This document shows, in pieces, positions 31,515 through 41,142 of a DNA stretch of 64,000 bases. The position numbers were made by a program, and so were the translations under genes. Position 1 is the stretch's first letter, and every line of letters begins with the position of its first letter. This stretch comes from Telluria mixta (lineage in GTDB: Bacteria > Pseudomonadota > Gammaproteobacteria > Burkholderiales > Burkholderiaceae_D). The notes beneath the pieces were generated by a model. That model ran no database searches and was not told the origin of the DNA. It saw nothing but the letters and a program-made list of their open reading frames with translations. The stretch is from assembly GCF_029223865.1 (NCBI RefSeq), contig NZ_CP119520.1:1612001-1676000 (forward strand), written 5' to 3'.

Positions 31515-32529
31515 GCGGCATGGCCGGCGCCGGCATCGCGTCGCGCCACCAATCGGCGCACTCCTGCGGCTGCGCCAGCGCCAGGCGCTCGCCCATCATC
31601 GGCGTCGCCAGCTTCACGCCGGCCGCGCGCGCAAGGTCGGCGATGCGCTCGAACGGCTCGTACCACGGGTGCAGCGCCAGGTCGAACGTGCCGTTATGGA
31701 CCGGCACCAGCCAGCGTCCGCGCAGGTCCAGGTGGGCCTGCAGCGTCTCTTCCGGCAGCATGTGCACCTCGGGCCACATCTCGTTGTACGCACCGTTTTC
31801 GAGGAATGTCACGTCGAACGGGCCGTGGCGCTCGCCGATCGTCTTGAAATCGTCGTGGTAGCCCGTGTCGCCGCTGAAGAACAGTTTCAGGCCGGCCGCT
31901 TCGATGACCCACGATACCCACAACGTGCGGTCGCCGTCGCTGAGACTCCTGCCCGAGAAATGCCGCGACGGCGCGGCCGTCAGGCGTACGCCGTCGACGT
32001 CCGTCGACTGCCACCAGTCGACCTGGCGCACCTTCGCGGGATCGACGCCCCAGCGCACGATGCGGTCGCCCACGCCCAGCGGCGCAATGAACAGGTCGGC
32101 CTTCGGGATCAGGCGCCTGATGCTGTCGTGATCCAGGTGGTCGTAATGGTCGTGCGACAGGATCACGCCGGCGAGCGGCGGCAGCGCCTCGATGCCGATC
32201 GGCGCCGCGTGAAAACGCTTCGGCCCGGCCCACTGCACCGGCGCGGCGCGCTCGGAAAACACGGGGTCCGTGAGCCAGTAGCGGCCGGCGAGCTTGAACA
32301 GCATCGTCGAATGGCCCAGGCGCCACAGGCTCGCATCGGACGCGGACGCGATGTCGGCCGCCGTCAGCGGCTGCACGGGCAGCGGCTGGTCGGGCACCGC
32401 CGTCTTCGGCTTCGTCGTCGACACTTTCCAGAACAGCGCCAGCATCTCCAGGATGCCCTGGCGGCGGCGCGGGACGACGTTGCGGAAACGGCCGTCGGGG
32501 AGACGTGGGGCGGCGGTGGGTTCGGACAT
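31495..32529 (-). CDS. Metallo-beta-lactamase-fold hydrolase (UlaG/NAPE-PLD-like)
   Basis: 344 residues. Motifs: LWRLGHSTMLFKLAG at the fold start, the zinc-binding HDHYDHLDHDS, PSRHFSGRSLSD, FFSGDTGYHDD and VPVHNGTFDLALHPWYEP. This set is typical of bacterial homologues of N-acylphosphatidylethanolamine phospholipase D and UlaG. The N-terminal region before residue 70 contains no clear signal peptide. The start is the ATG before SEPTAAPRLPDG. It lies 61 bases downstream of the nine-gene TldD-MoxR row on the same strand and could be its last member. Substrate unknown. Confidence 0.87.
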   Translation of the reverse strand: MSEPTAAPRLPDGRFRNVVPRRRQGILEMLALFWKVSTTKPKTAVPDQPLPVQPLTAADIASASDASLWRLGHSTMLFKLAGRYWLTDPVFSERAAPVQWAGPKRFHAAPIGIEALPPLAGVILSHDHYDHLDHDSIRRLIPKADLFIAPLGVGDRIVRWGVDPAKVRQVDWWQSTDVDGVRLTAAPSRHFSGRSLSDGDRTLWVSWVIEAAGLKLFFSGDTGYHDDFKTIGERHGPFDVTFLENGAYNEMWPEVHMLPEETLQAHLDLRGRWLVPVHNGTFDLALHPWYEPFERIADLARAAGVKLATPMMGERLALAQPQECADWWRDAMPAPAMPLTPAAR

Positions 32530-32590
32530 GGCGGTAACGGATCGTGTGGACGATGATCGATCATCGCACGTTCGCGGAAATCGTGCCGAA

Positions 32591-34105
32591 TCAGCGCCGT
32601 TCGCGCCACCACAAGGACAACATGGCCAGCGCGAACGCGACGCCGAACGGCCACACGGGCAACGGCCGCGCGCCCGGCGCGACCGGCGCCGGCGTGCGCG
32701 CCGCATACTGCGCCGTCGCGGCGCGTCGTTCGCTCCTTTGCCACAACGTCCAGTCTGCGGGCGCGTACACGTACACCTGGCCCTCGTTCGTCCCCGTTTG
32801 CAGATGCAGCCAGCCGCTGGCCGCCGGCCACACGGCCACGCAGGCGGCATCCACCTGTTCCGGGCGGCGCTGCCAGGCGAGCGTCTGCTTCAATTCAGCG
32901 ACGGTCACAGTGCCGCTCACGCCGCGCGCGCAGACAGCCAGGCGCCGGTGCGGCAGCGGCATCTCGTCCGGATTAAGCCATTCGACGTCCGCGCGGCGCT
33001 GCACGCGCAGGCGGTCGAGAACGTCCTGCCACCACAGCGCCAGCTGGCGCGGCTGCGCGATCGCATGACGGTGCCAGTCGCCCACGCCCAGCCAGGCGAT
33101 GCGACCGTCTTTCCAGTCGCGCGTCCACAAGCCGTCTTGACCTGTCCACTCGCCGGCACGGTCGCCGTTCGGATTCAGGCCGCTGGACGCCATCGGCAGC
33201 ACCGTGCCGGCGGTCTTGTTGGCCGGCTGCGGCGCCAGCGGCAACTGCACGCTGCGCGCCCACGTACCCGCATCGCGCGCATTCGCGCCCAGCACGAGTA
33301 GCCGCGTGCCAGCGGCCACGCGCGCCAGCAGCGTGTCGCGGGTGCCTGCGCCCGCGCGTTCGAACCACGCCGCGTCGACGACCTCCAGGTCCGGCGCGTC
33401 CATCTGCGTGCGCGCCGTCTCGGCACGTTCCAGTCCTTTGCCCAGTTCGACCTGCCAGTCGATGACGGCGCCGCTGGACGCCAGCAGGTCGTCCAGCACG
33501 CGCAGGTCGAACGACGGCGCGCCGAAACGGCCCCGCACCTGCAGCGGCGCCGGGTCCGTTACCGTGAACGGCACGGGGCCCTCGTCGACGACCTTGCCGG
33601 CGGCATCCAGCAGGCGCGCCCGCAACACCAGCCGCTCCGCGACGGGCGGCAGCCATTGCACGGCAAGGTCCGTATCTCCCTTCGCTTCGGCCAGCACCTG
33701 ACCGTTCTCCGCCAGCAGTTGCAAGCGGCCGGGCGCAGACCACGAGCGATGTACCCGCAGCGTGAACACGCGGCCCAGCGCGATCGTGCGCGGGAAGTCG
33801 AGATCGAGCGCCGGGGTGTCGGGCTTTTTCCAGTCGAGCGAACGGGCCGGCAGGTCGTCCCATTCGGCCGCGCGCAGGCCGTCGCCGGACAGGCGCAAGG
33901 CACGCACGCCGGCCAGCGTGCGCGGCGGGTCGGCCGCGTCGACCGTCAGCGTGCTCCCCGCCTCGCCCGGCAGCGCGAATTCGCCGACGGTGCCCGCCAG
34001 CGCCATACTCGCCACGAGCGCCAGCACGGCATCGATCCAGCGCCGACGCACGGCATACGCCAGCGCGGCCAGCACCCCAATGACGACAGCAACGATGGCG
34101 ATCAT
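32591..34105 (-). CDS. BatA-cluster membrane protein with periplasmic GATase-like domain
   Basis: 504 residues. Two N-terminal hydrophobic segments (about 1-18 and 26-48), a long Trp-, Asp- and Arg-rich extracytoplasmic part with a Rossmann/GATase-like piece (AAGTRLLVLGANARDAGTW), and a final helix (VWPFGVAFALAMLSLW) before a basic tail RERR. This is the usual last large member of MoxR-DUF58-BatA clusters. ATGA overlap joins it to the DUF4175 gene. No catalytic triad is evident, so a scaffold or sensor role in the envelope is the best guess. Confidence 0.72.
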   Translation of the reverse strand: MIAIVAVVIGVLAALAYAVRRRWIDAVLALVASMALAGTVGEFALPGEAGSTLTVDAADPPRTLAGVRALRLSGDGLRAAEWDDLPARSLDWKKPDTPALDLDFPRTIALGRVFTLRVHRSWSAPGRLQLLAENGQVLAEAKGDTDLAVQWLPPVAERLVLRARLLDAAGKVVDEGPVPFTVTDPAPLQVRGRFGAPSFDLRVLDDLLASSGAVIDWQVELGKGLERAETARTQMDAPDLEVVDAAWFERAGAGTRDTLLARVAAGTRLLVLGANARDAGTWARSVQLPLAPQPANKTAGTVLPMASSGLNPNGDRAGEWTGQDGLWTRDWKDGRIAWLGVGDWHRHAIAQPRQLALWWQDVLDRLRVQRRADVEWLNPDEMPLPHRRLAVCARGVSGTVTVAELKQTLAWQRRPEQVDAACVAVWPAASGWLHLQTGTNEGQVYVYAPADWTLWQRSERRAATAQYAARTPAPVAPGARPLPVWPFGVAFALAMLSLWWRERR

Positions 34106-36081
34106 CGCCCGCCTCCCCGCAACGCCTTCGCGAACGGCGTCTCGACGACGGGCCGCGCCTGCAGCAGCACCGGTGCGTCCGTCACGCCACCGCGCAGCCA
34201 TGCGGCCAGTTGCGCGCGCGCGGCCGGCTTGCCGTCGGCCGCGTCCTGGATCGCCCGCTGCGCCGCGAGCCGCTGCTCGTCGTCCGTGATCCGTTCGCGC
34301 ACCCAGTCGTGCGCGGTGCGCGTCCACAGCGCGGGCAGCGGACCGTCGCCGCCCAGCGCCTGCACGAGGTCGCGCAGGTTCGCCGGTACGATCTCGGCGG
34401 CATTCGCCTGCGCGCGCTTGTAGCTCGCCGCGCCGGCCATGTCGCCGCTCATGCGCTTGTCCTCCTTGATGGCGGGCGGCGCGAACGCCGTCTTGTGCAG
34501 ATAGATGCGTTCCGACTGCTGCAGTTCCTTGATCGCTTCCAGCGCCTTGTACTCGGGCGGCAGCGCGGTCTTCGGCGTGATGGCGCGCAGCGCCTTTTCC
34601 GCATCCCACATCGCCGAAAGTGCGCGCCGCAGCAGTTTTTTCGTCGCGTCGTCGAACAGGGTCGCGTTCTCGACCGAGTCGTGCGCGTGGCCGAATTCGT
34701 GCAGCACGTCGAGCTTCTGGCCGGGATGCGCGTCGTGGTCGTCGTCCTTGCCGAACAACGTGGATTCCTCGCCGAGGAACTGGCCATAGCGGCGGCGCAG
34801 CGCGGCCTGGTCGGCGGCGATGCTTTCGCTGCGTTCGCGCACCTCGTCCTCGCGCATCTTTTTCGACCGCATGTCCGCCACGAGCTGCTCCGTGTCAATG
34901 ATCACCTGGCGCTGGCTGCGCAGGCTTTCCGGCTTGACGAGCGTGGGCAGCGCCGTTGTCTCTTCATCCCGTTCCGACGGCGGCGCGGGCAGGCGCAGCG
35001 TGACCGTGGGCGATTGCACCGTGTGCGGCCGCCCCGCGTTGTCGCTCGCACGCACGAAGAAATACAGCTCGTCGCCCGGTTCCATGCCGAGGTCCGTGAG
35101 CAGCCAATCCTTGCTCCAGCTGCGCCGGCGCGGGTCGGGCGATGCGGGCAGCGGCAGTTCGCGGTCGCTGAAGCGGATGTTCTCGCCGCTGCCGCGCGCC
35201 AGCGTCAGGTGCAGGGTGGCCTGCTGGACGCGGTAGTCGTCGGTGACTGTCACCGCAATGGCTGCGTTCTTCGCGTCGCGCGGCAAGTCCTTCGTCATCT
35301 CGTTCGGCTGCGTAATCGCGATCTCCGGCGGCTGGTCCGGTATGACCTTCAGCGTGTAGCGCGTGCCGCGCCAGCGCCAGAAGATGGATTCCGTCGCCGT
35401 CCAGCGCGCGCACTGCGCGCCCGCGTGCAGGGTCTGGCCGTCGCTCAATTCGATGGTTTCTTCCGCCTTCTGCGGGTCGTCCCGGCACCATTCGACGGCG
35501 GTCTGCTCGGGCACCTGCGCATCCTTCGGTGCGAAGGACGATGGCGCCACACCCGTGTACGACGGCGGCGCCAGTTTTACGACCAGTCCCGCGTGCGTTG
35601 CAAGCGGGGCGGCCTTCTGGCCAGGTGCCTGCGCGGCGACGGCCCGCGTGCCCGCGGCGTGCGGCAGCAGGGTCGAACCCCACGCCAGGCCCGCGAGCGC
35701 GAGATTCGCGAACAGCCATGTCCAGCCGAACGGCACGTGCGCAGCCACGATCGCGCGCACACGGCGCGGCGGCAGCGCGGCATCGATGCGTTTCAGCAGG
35801 CGCTCGCGCTGCAGGCGCGCGACAGACGTTTCCGGTTCCTGCGCCAGTAGCGCGGCGCTGTCTTCCATCTCCGGCACGGCGCCGTCGATCCAGTGCGCCC
35901 AGCCATGCGCCACGCGGCGCTGCAGGTGCAGGCCGTCCCACGCGCAGAACGCGGACCAGGCCAGCAGGCCGGGGCCGGAGCGCAGCAGCAGCCAGGGCAG
36001 TGCGCCGACGAACCACAAACCGGCCCGGCGCAGCAATGCGGCGCGCCACAGGCGGCGCACGAGATCAACGGCGCCGGACAT
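34102..36081 (-). CDS. DUF4175-like membrane protein
   Basis: 659 residues. Two or three hydrophobic stretches near the N-terminus (about 20-50 and 120-140), followed by a large extracytoplasmic part with an immunoglobulin-like section (PPEIAITQPNEMTKDLPRDAKN split; VTVTDDYRVQQATLHLTL) and a long charged helical region (about 370-560, rich in Glu, Arg and Lys). It resembles DUF4175 proteins that accompany MoxR and BatA genes. The start is the ATG before SGAVDLVRRL, 17 bases inside the end of the BatA gene. Function unknown. Confidence 0.78.
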   Translation of the reverse strand: MSGAVDLVRRLWRAALLRRAGLWFVGALPWLLLRSGPGLLAWSAFCAWDGLHLQRRVAHGWAHWIDGAVPEMEDSAALLAQEPETSVARLQRERLLKRIDAALPPRRVRAIVAAHVPFGWTWLFANLALAGLAWGSTLLPHAAGTRAVAAQAPGQKAAPLATHAGLVVKLAPPSYTGVAPSSFAPKDAQVPEQTAVEWCRDDPQKAEETIELSDGQTLHAGAQCARWTATESIFWRWRGTRYTLKVIPDQPPEIAITQPNEMTKDLPRDAKNAAIAVTVTDDYRVQQATLHLTLARGSGENIRFSDRELPLPASPDPRRRSWSKDWLLTDLGMEPGDELYFFVRASDNAGRPHTVQSPTVTLRLPAPPSERDEETTALPTLVKPESLRSQRQVIIDTEQLVADMRSKKMREDEVRERSESIAADQAALRRRYGQFLGEESTLFGKDDDHDAHPGQKLDVLHEFGHAHDSVENATLFDDATKKLLRRALSAMWDAEKALRAITPKTALPPEYKALEAIKELQQSERIYLHKTAFAPPAIKEDKRMSGDMAGAASYKRAQANAAEIVPANLRDLVQALGGDGPLPALWTRTAHDWVRERITDDEQRLAAQRAIQDAADGKPAARAQLAAWLRGGVTDAPVLLQARPVVETPFAKALRGGGR

Positions 36082-36934
36082 GGGTGACGATCCTTTCGAG
36101 TGCGAACAGAACGACGAGCGCGAGACCCAGCCAGTGGCGCAGCGCGCCGGAAGCCGGTCCTGCCGGCGCGGCGGCGTCCGGCGCAAGCGCCTGTGCGGGC
36201 GCCGTGTAGGGTTGTACGCCGAAATACTGGCGCTGCCACGCGGCGAACAGCGCGCGCGCACCGTCGGCATCGTGCGGCGGCCCTGCGCGCCACAGCGGTC
36301 CGCGCAGGCCGGCGGGCGGCACGTCGGGCCGGTCCCACACGACGAGTTCCGTACGCGGGCCGGGCGCCGCATCCACGACGATATGCCATGTACCCTCGGC
36401 CGCGGCGAACAGCCGGCGCCAGTCGTCGGCACGGTCGCTGAAGACGGCGACGTGGCGCTCGGCCGGCGCGGCAGGCGCCGCCGCCGTGCGCAGCTCGACG
36501 GCGTGCCGGAAGCGCGGCAGCACGGCCGGCATGACGGCGTCGCCGACGACGACCAGGCGCGCACCCGGTTCGAATTCGCGCTCGTGCGCGTGCAGCCACG
36601 TCACCGCGTCGCGGTCGGGCAAGGTGATGCGCTGACCAGCCTCTTTGTCGACGACCGCCGGCGGCGTCCCCGGCACGACCAGCACCGAGTCCCCGCGCCA
36701 CGCCAGCACGAGGTCGGCCAGCAGCGCGATCAGTGTCACGAGCAGCAGGCAGCGCAGTGCCAGCAGGATCACGTCGTGCCAGCGCCACACGCGCTGCATC
36801 TTCGGCTCCGCCGCCGGCAGGAAACGCGCGGACGCGAGCAGCGACGTCTTCGTCTGCTCGCGCTTCTGGCGGTGCCACAGGATGGGCAGCAGCACGATGG
36901 GCAGCGCCCACCACCACAAGCTCATTACGTTCAT
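36065..36934 (-). CDS. BatA-type N-terminal membrane domain protein
   Basis: 289 residues. It opens MNVMSLWWWALPIVLLPILWHRQ and has a second helix around 55-78 (DVILLALRCLLLVTLIALLAD), the pattern of the aerotolerance-regulator N-terminal domain (BatA_N). A von Willebrand-like or Rossmann core follows (about 85-240) and a last helix near the C-terminus. The full BatA VWA metal site (DxSxS) is not visible, so it is probably a non-metal-binding version. It overlaps DUF58 by 4 bases and DUF4175 by 17. Confidence 0.8.
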   Translation of the reverse strand: MNVMSLWWWALPIVLLPILWHRQKREQTKTSLLASARFLPAAEPKMQRVWRWHDVILLALRCLLLVTLIALLADLVLAWRGDSVLVVPGTPPAVVDKEAGQRITLPDRDAVTWLHAHEREFEPGARLVVVGDAVMPAVLPRFRHAVELRTAAAPAAPAERHVAVFSDRADDWRRLFAAAEGTWHIVVDAAPGPRTELVVWDRPDVPPAGLRGPLWRAGPPHDADGARALFAAWQRQYFGVQPYTAPAQALAPDAAAPAGPASGALRHWLGLALVVLFALERIVTHVRRR

Positions 36935-37815
36935 GCGGCCCGCGCTCCCCGTAACCAGGCGCGCAGGACCTCACCCGGCGCCTGCTCGATGCGCGCCTGG
37001 ACCAGCGGCACGTCGTTCTTGCGGCACGCGCGCACGACCTCGTCGAAGTGCGCCGCGCGGTTGCGGACGTACGCCTCCTTCACGTCGCGGCCGAAGCGAT
37101 AGACGGCGCCGCCGTGCTCGGGGTCGCGGTAAGCCGGCGTCGTATCGAACGTTGCATCCACCTCCGCCTGCGTGTACAGGCACAGCGCGCGCACGTCGTG
37201 GCGCATGCGGCGCAGGCGCAGCAGTGCATCGGACAGCGGCGACGGCCAGTCGAGAAAGTCGCTCGCTACGCACACGACGCCGGGCGCACGGGAAAAATGC
37301 AGGCTGGCGCGCAGCGTTTCGGCGCCGGGCAGCACGCCGCCCGCCTCGACGCCGTTCAGGCGCGCCAGCACGCGCTGCAACTGGCGCGGGCCACGCGCGG
37401 CCGGCGTGAAGTCGGCGCGCTCGCCCCGGCACACGACGAGGCCGAACGCATCGCCCTGGCGCTGCGCGATGGCGGCCACGCAGGCGAGCAGCACGCGCGC
37501 ATACTGCAGCTTCGTGAGCCCTTCCACGCTGCGGCTGGGTTCCGCCATCGACGCCGTCGCATCCAGCACGAGCCAGACCGCGACATGGCTGTCGCGCTCT
37601 GCCTCGCGCACATAATATCGATCGGCGCGCGCGAGCAGCTTCCAGTCGACGCGGCGCCACTCGTCGCCGGGCGCATAGGCCCGGTATTCCGAGAACTCGA
37701 CACCTGCCCCTCGCTCGCGCCCGGCGTGGATGCCGTGGCCGAGCCCCGCCAGCACGTGGCGCACCACGAGCTCGAGGTTGGTCGCATGTGCGATCAGCGC
37801 CGATGAAGACAGCAC
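36931..37815 (-). CDS. DUF58 VWA-like partner of MoxR
   Basis: 294 residues. DUF58 signature GVEFSEYRAYAPGDEWRRVDWKLLARADRYYVRE (split here for reference around residues 42-75), followed by the VWA-like segment VWLVLDATASMAEPS with a DxTxSM metal-site motif. DUF58 proteins are the standard substrate adaptor or partner of MoxR ATPases. The gene starts 3 bases after MoxR and overlaps BatA by 4. No membrane helix is visible, so it is cytoplasmic. Confidence 0.92.
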   Translation of the reverse strand: MLSSSALIAHATNLELVVRHVLAGLGHGIHAGRERGAGVEFSEYRAYAPGDEWRRVDWKLLARADRYYVREAERDSHVAVWLVLDATASMAEPSRSVEGLTKLQYARVLLACVAAIAQRQGDAFGLVVCRGERADFTPAARGPRQLQRVLARLNGVEAGGVLPGAETLRASLHFSRAPGVVCVASDFLDWPSPLSDALLRLRRMRHDVRALCLYTQAEVDATFDTTPAYRDPEHGGAVYRFGRDVKEAYVRNRAAHFDEVVRACRKNDVPLVQARIEQAPGEVLRAWLRGARAA

Positions 37816-37818
37816 GTT

Positions 37819-38817
37819 TTACTCGGCCCGGATGCCGGCCTGCAGCGCGGCGAGGATGTCCGCGATGGCGACGCCGTCCGCCTCGGCCTCGAAGTTGCGC
37901 AGCACGCGGTGCGCCAGCACGGGCAGCAGCATCGCGCCAATGTCGTCGCGGGTGACCGCGAGGCGGCCGTGCATCAGCGCGCGCGCCTTCGATGCCAGCA
38001 CGAGGGCCTGGCCGGCACGCGGGCCGGCGCCCCAGCCGATGTGCTTGCGGATCGCTTCCACCGGCGAATCGGCCGGGCGCGTCGCGCGCACGAGGCGCGT
38101 CGCATAGCGCAGCATCGAGTCCGAGATCTCGATGTCGCGCACGAGCAGCTGCAGGCGCAGCAGCGTCTCCAGGTCCATGGCGGGATCCGCGTCGCGCAGG
38201 CCGGCGTGCGTCGTCGCGCCGACCATCATCATCTCTTCTTCCTCGGTCGGGTAGCCGACGTCGATGCGCAGCAGGAAGCGGTCGAGCTGCGCTTCCGGCA
38301 GCGGATACGTGCCGGCCTGCTCGATCGGGTTCTGCGTCGCGAGCACGAAGAACGGCTTCGGCAGCTTGTGCGTCTGGCCGGCGAACGTCACGCTGCGTTC
38401 CTGCATCGCTTCCAGCAGGGCGGATTGCGTCTTCGGCGGCGCGCGGTTGATCTCGTCGGCGAGCAGCACCTGCGTGAACACGGGGCCCGGCTGGAAGCGG
38501 AACACGCGCTGGCGCGTGGCCTGGTCTTCTTCCAGGATCTCGGTGCCGACGATATCGGACGGCATCAGGTCGGGCGTGAACTGCACGCGCCGGAACTGCA
38601 TGTCGGTCGCCTGCGCCAGCGATTTCACGAGCAGCGTCTTGCCGAGGCCCGGCACGCCCTCGACCAGCGCATGGCCGCCACCCAGCAGGCAGGTCACCAG
38701 CAGGTCGATCACGTCGCGCTGGCCGATAATCACGCGGCCCATGCTCGCCTTGAGCGCGTCCACTTTCGCTGCCAGGTCGGCGATCTCGTTCTCGGTCCAC
38801 GCGGATGCTTCTGCCAC
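37819..38817 (-). CDS. MoxR-family AAA+ ATPase
   Basis: 332 residues. Walker A EGVPGLGKTLLVKSLA, Walker B QVLLADEINRAPPKTQSALLEAMQE (catalytic core LADEIN), sensor 1 VLATQNPIEQAGTYPLPEAQ and the family marker VGYPTEEEE. MoxR proteins act as chaperones that activate metal-containing or VWA complexes. I start at the GTG of GTG-GCA-GAA because AGGAG is 7 bases upstream; a longer frame up to 38910 would run through the DUF4159 gene. It is preceded by the DUF4159 gene at 2 bases and followed by DUF58 at 3 bases. Confidence 0.94.
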   Translation of the reverse strand: MAEASAWTENEIADLAAKVDALKASMGRVIIGQRDVIDLLVTCLLGGGHALVEGVPGLGKTLLVKSLAQATDMQFRRVQFTPDLMPSDIVGTEILEEDQATRQRVFRFQPGPVFTQVLLADEINRAPPKTQSALLEAMQERSVTFAGQTHKLPKPFFVLATQNPIEQAGTYPLPEAQLDRFLLRIDVGYPTEEEEMMMVGATTHAGLRDADPAMDLETLLRLQLLVRDIEISDSMLRYATRLVRATRPADSPVEAIRKHIGWGAGPRAGQALVLASKARALMHGRLAVTRDDIGAMLLPVLAHRVLRNFEAEADGVAIADILAALQAGIRAE

Positions 38818-38819
38818 GG

Positions 38820-39440
38820 CTATGCTCCTAAAGCGTATTGAATGATGTTGACGGCGAACCGCGTGTTGTCGACCGCGAGCCAGCGCTTGTTGCGGAAGTC
38901 GTAGTCCCACTCGCAGCCGTAATCCTTGTTCGAGTACAGCACGCCGATGCGACCATTGACCTCGATGGCGCGCAGGTATTCGTGCACGAGATCGTCGCCC
39001 CAGCCGTTCAGCTCCACCGCCGTGTTGGGCGGCCCGTCGAAATGGAAGAAGCTGGAATACAGCCGGTGGTTGTTGGGGATTTTATGCAGCGCCTTCGGGC
39101 CGAAGATGCGCGCCATCTCGGCCTCGAAGGATTTGGCGAACAGGCCGTCGATGTCGTGGTTGCAGTCGTCCACGAACACGAAGCCGCCGCCCTTCACGTA
39201 ACGTTCGAAATTGCGCCGCTCGGCCGGGGTGAATTGCACGAGCTTGTGCCCGGCCAGGTAGCAGAACGGCGCTTCCAGCATCTTCGGGTCCGCCAGTGCA
39301 ACGATGCGCTCGGCGGTATCGACCCGCAACGTCGTGTACTCGACGAGCGAGTTCAGGACGTTGCTGGGCATGCGCTGGTCCACGTCCCAGTCGCCCGACT
39401 CGTACGTCAGCCGCGTGAAGTAGAAGTCGTACGTCGCCAT
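38820..39440 (-). CDS. Stand-alone DUF4159 protein
   Basis: 206 residues, entirely a DUF4159 domain: YDFYFTRLTYESGDWDVDQRM, LVEYTTLRVDTAERIVALADPK, FVFVDDCNHDIDGLF and SFFHFDGPPNTAVELNGWGDD. This glutamine-amidotransferase-like fold usually forms the C-terminal part of a membrane BatA-type protein. Here it has no membrane helix and no signal peptide and is its own gene. It follows the TldD gene by 5 bases. Confidence 0.85.
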   Translation of the reverse strand: MATYDFYFTRLTYESGDWDVDQRMPSNVLNSLVEYTTLRVDTAERIVALADPKMLEAPFCYLAGHKLVQFTPAERRNFERYVKGGGFVFVDDCNHDIDGLFAKSFEAEMARIFGPKALHKIPNNHRLYSSFFHFDGPPNTAVELNGWGDDLVHEYLRAIEVNGRIGVLYSNKDYGCEWDYDFRNKRWLAVDNTRFAVNIIQYALGA

Positions 39441-39445
39441 GCTCT

Positions 39446-41083
39446 TCAGCCGATCTTGCGGCCCGTGTTGATCACGTTGATGCCGTTGAAGCGCGTGGTC
39501 GACGTGCCGTGCGAGACGGCGCTCACCTGGCTCGGCTGGCCCTTGCCGTCGAAGAAGGAGCCGCTCATGCGCCAGTCGCGTTCATCGCAGATCGCCGTGC
39601 ACGCATTCCAGAAGTCCTGCGTGTTCGACTGGTACGCCACGTCTTCCAGCATCTGGCCGATCTTGCCGTCCTTGATCTCGAAGTACAGCTGGCCGCCGAA
39701 CTGGAAGTTGTAGCGCTGCTGGTCGATGGAGTAGGAGCCGCGGCCGAGTATGTAGATGCCTTTCTTGACGTCCTTGACCATCTCGTCCGGCGTCAGTTTC
39801 TGCTTGCCGGGGACGAGCGACACGTTCGGCATCCGCTGGAACTGCACCTTGCTCCAGCTGTCCGCATAGGAGCAGCCGTGCGATTCCTTTTCGCCGATGA
39901 TGTGCGCCTGGTCGCGCGTGGCCTGGTAGTTGACGAGGATGCCGTCCCTGATGATGTCCCAGCGCTTCGCGGGCACGCCTTCGTCGTCGTAGGCGACGGC
40001 GCCCAGCGAACCCGGCGCGGTCTTGTCGCCCGTGAAGTTGACGATCTTCGAGCCGAAGTTGAATTGTCGCGATTCCCATTTGTCCAGCGTGCAGAAGCTG
40101 GTGCCGGCGTAATTGGCTTCGTAGCCCAGCACGCGGTCCAGCTCCGTCGGGTGGCCGACGGATTCGTGGATCGTCAGGAACAGGTTTTCCGGCGCCAGCA
40201 CGAGGTCGTACTTGCCCGGGTCGACACTCTTCGCCGTGAGCTTTTCGCGCGCCTGGCGGCCCGCGTTCTTCGCTTCCTCGACGATGTCGTAGCCGCCGTT
40301 GTACAGCGTGGCCACGCCGCCGGCCGCGCGCACCTTGTGCTCCGGCTTGACGTCGAAATATTCGTAGCCCATGCCGACCGGCGGCGCCAGGCCCGCGCGC
40401 GCGCGGAATTTGCCGGTCGCCTTGTCGACCGCCGTCGCGTTGATCGGCGCCCACAGGCGGTGGATGTCCTGGTCGATGTACGAGCCGTCCGTCGATGCAA
40501 AATACTTCTGCTGGTTCACCTGGAACAGGTTCGCCGTCATGAAGCTGGCGCCGGCCGCGAGGCCCGCCTTGTTCGCGGCGATCAGCAGGTCGGCCTTGTC
40601 CTTGACGGGCACGCTGCGCCAGTCTTTTTTGATCGGCGTGGCCCATGCGACTTCGCCCACGCCCTTCACGGGCGCGAGCTGCACGGGTTCCGTCTGCAGC
40701 TTCGCGTTGGCCTTCGCGATGGCCACGGCCTGGCGCGCGGCGCCGGCGACGGCGTCCGGGGTCAGGGAGTTCGTGGCGGCGAAGCCGTAGGCGCCGGCGG
40801 CGATCACGCGCACGCCGATGCCCGTCGATTCGGTATTCGTCACGCTCTCGACGTTCAGGTCGCGCGTGGTGATGTACTGGTTCAGGTAGCGGCCGATGCG
40901 GACGTCGCAGTACGAGGCGCCCGCTTTTTTCGCGGCGTCCATCGCGGTATCGGCCAGCGATTTCTTGAAGCTCAGTGCGAGGGGATTGAGCAGTTCCTCG
41001 GCGGCGATCGCATTGCCGAACACGGGGACCAGCATGGTGCCGGCGGTGCCGGCACCGATTTTGAGGAAGGTACGGCGTTCCAT
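39446..41083 (-). CDS. tldD: TldD-family metalloprotease with Tat signal (copy 1)
   Basis: 545 residues of the TldD/PmbA family. The N-terminus MERRTFLKIGAGTAGTML is a twin-arginine signal ending near AIAAEE. The zinc motif H-E-S-V-G-H lies near residue 306 and the conserved GCSYADSW, with its possible third ligand Cys, near residue 395. E. coli TldD with TldE matures microcin B17 and degrades CcdA in the cytoplasm; export by Tat would put this one in the periplasm. It is very similar to the gene at 42495-44132, especially at the C-terminus (GINVINTGRKIG). A hairpin repeat separates it from tldE. Confidence 0.93.
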   Translation of the reverse strand: MERRTFLKIGAGTAGTMLVPVFGNAIAAEELLNPLALSFKKSLADTAMDAAKKAGASYCDVRIGRYLNQYITTRDLNVESVTNTESTGIGVRVIAAGAYGFAATNSLTPDAVAGAARQAVAIAKANAKLQTEPVQLAPVKGVGEVAWATPIKKDWRSVPVKDKADLLIAANKAGLAAGASFMTANLFQVNQQKYFASTDGSYIDQDIHRLWAPINATAVDKATGKFRARAGLAPPVGMGYEYFDVKPEHKVRAAGGVATLYNGGYDIVEEAKNAGRQAREKLTAKSVDPGKYDLVLAPENLFLTIHESVGHPTELDRVLGYEANYAGTSFCTLDKWESRQFNFGSKIVNFTGDKTAPGSLGAVAYDDEGVPAKRWDIIRDGILVNYQATRDQAHIIGEKESHGCSYADSWSKVQFQRMPNVSLVPGKQKLTPDEMVKDVKKGIYILGRGSYSIDQQRYNFQFGGQLYFEIKDGKIGQMLEDVAYQSNTQDFWNACTAICDERDWRMSGSFFDGKGQPSQVSAVSHGTSTTRFNGINVINTGRKIG

Positions 41084-41105
41084 GAATTCTCCATTACCGC
41101 AAAAC

Positions 41106-41133
41106 CGTCGTTCCCGCCTCCGCGGGAACGACG
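41106..41133. repeat. Perfect 12-bp hairpin repeat between tldE and tldD copy 1
   Basis: cgtcgttcccgc (41106-41117) and gcgggaacgacg (41122-41133) with a 4-base loop. The GTCGTTCCCGC type of palindrome is widely scattered in proteobacterial genomes. It may tune expression of the genes downstream in the row; only one copy was seen in the window. Confidence 0.8.
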
Positions 41134-41142
41134 TGCTTATTG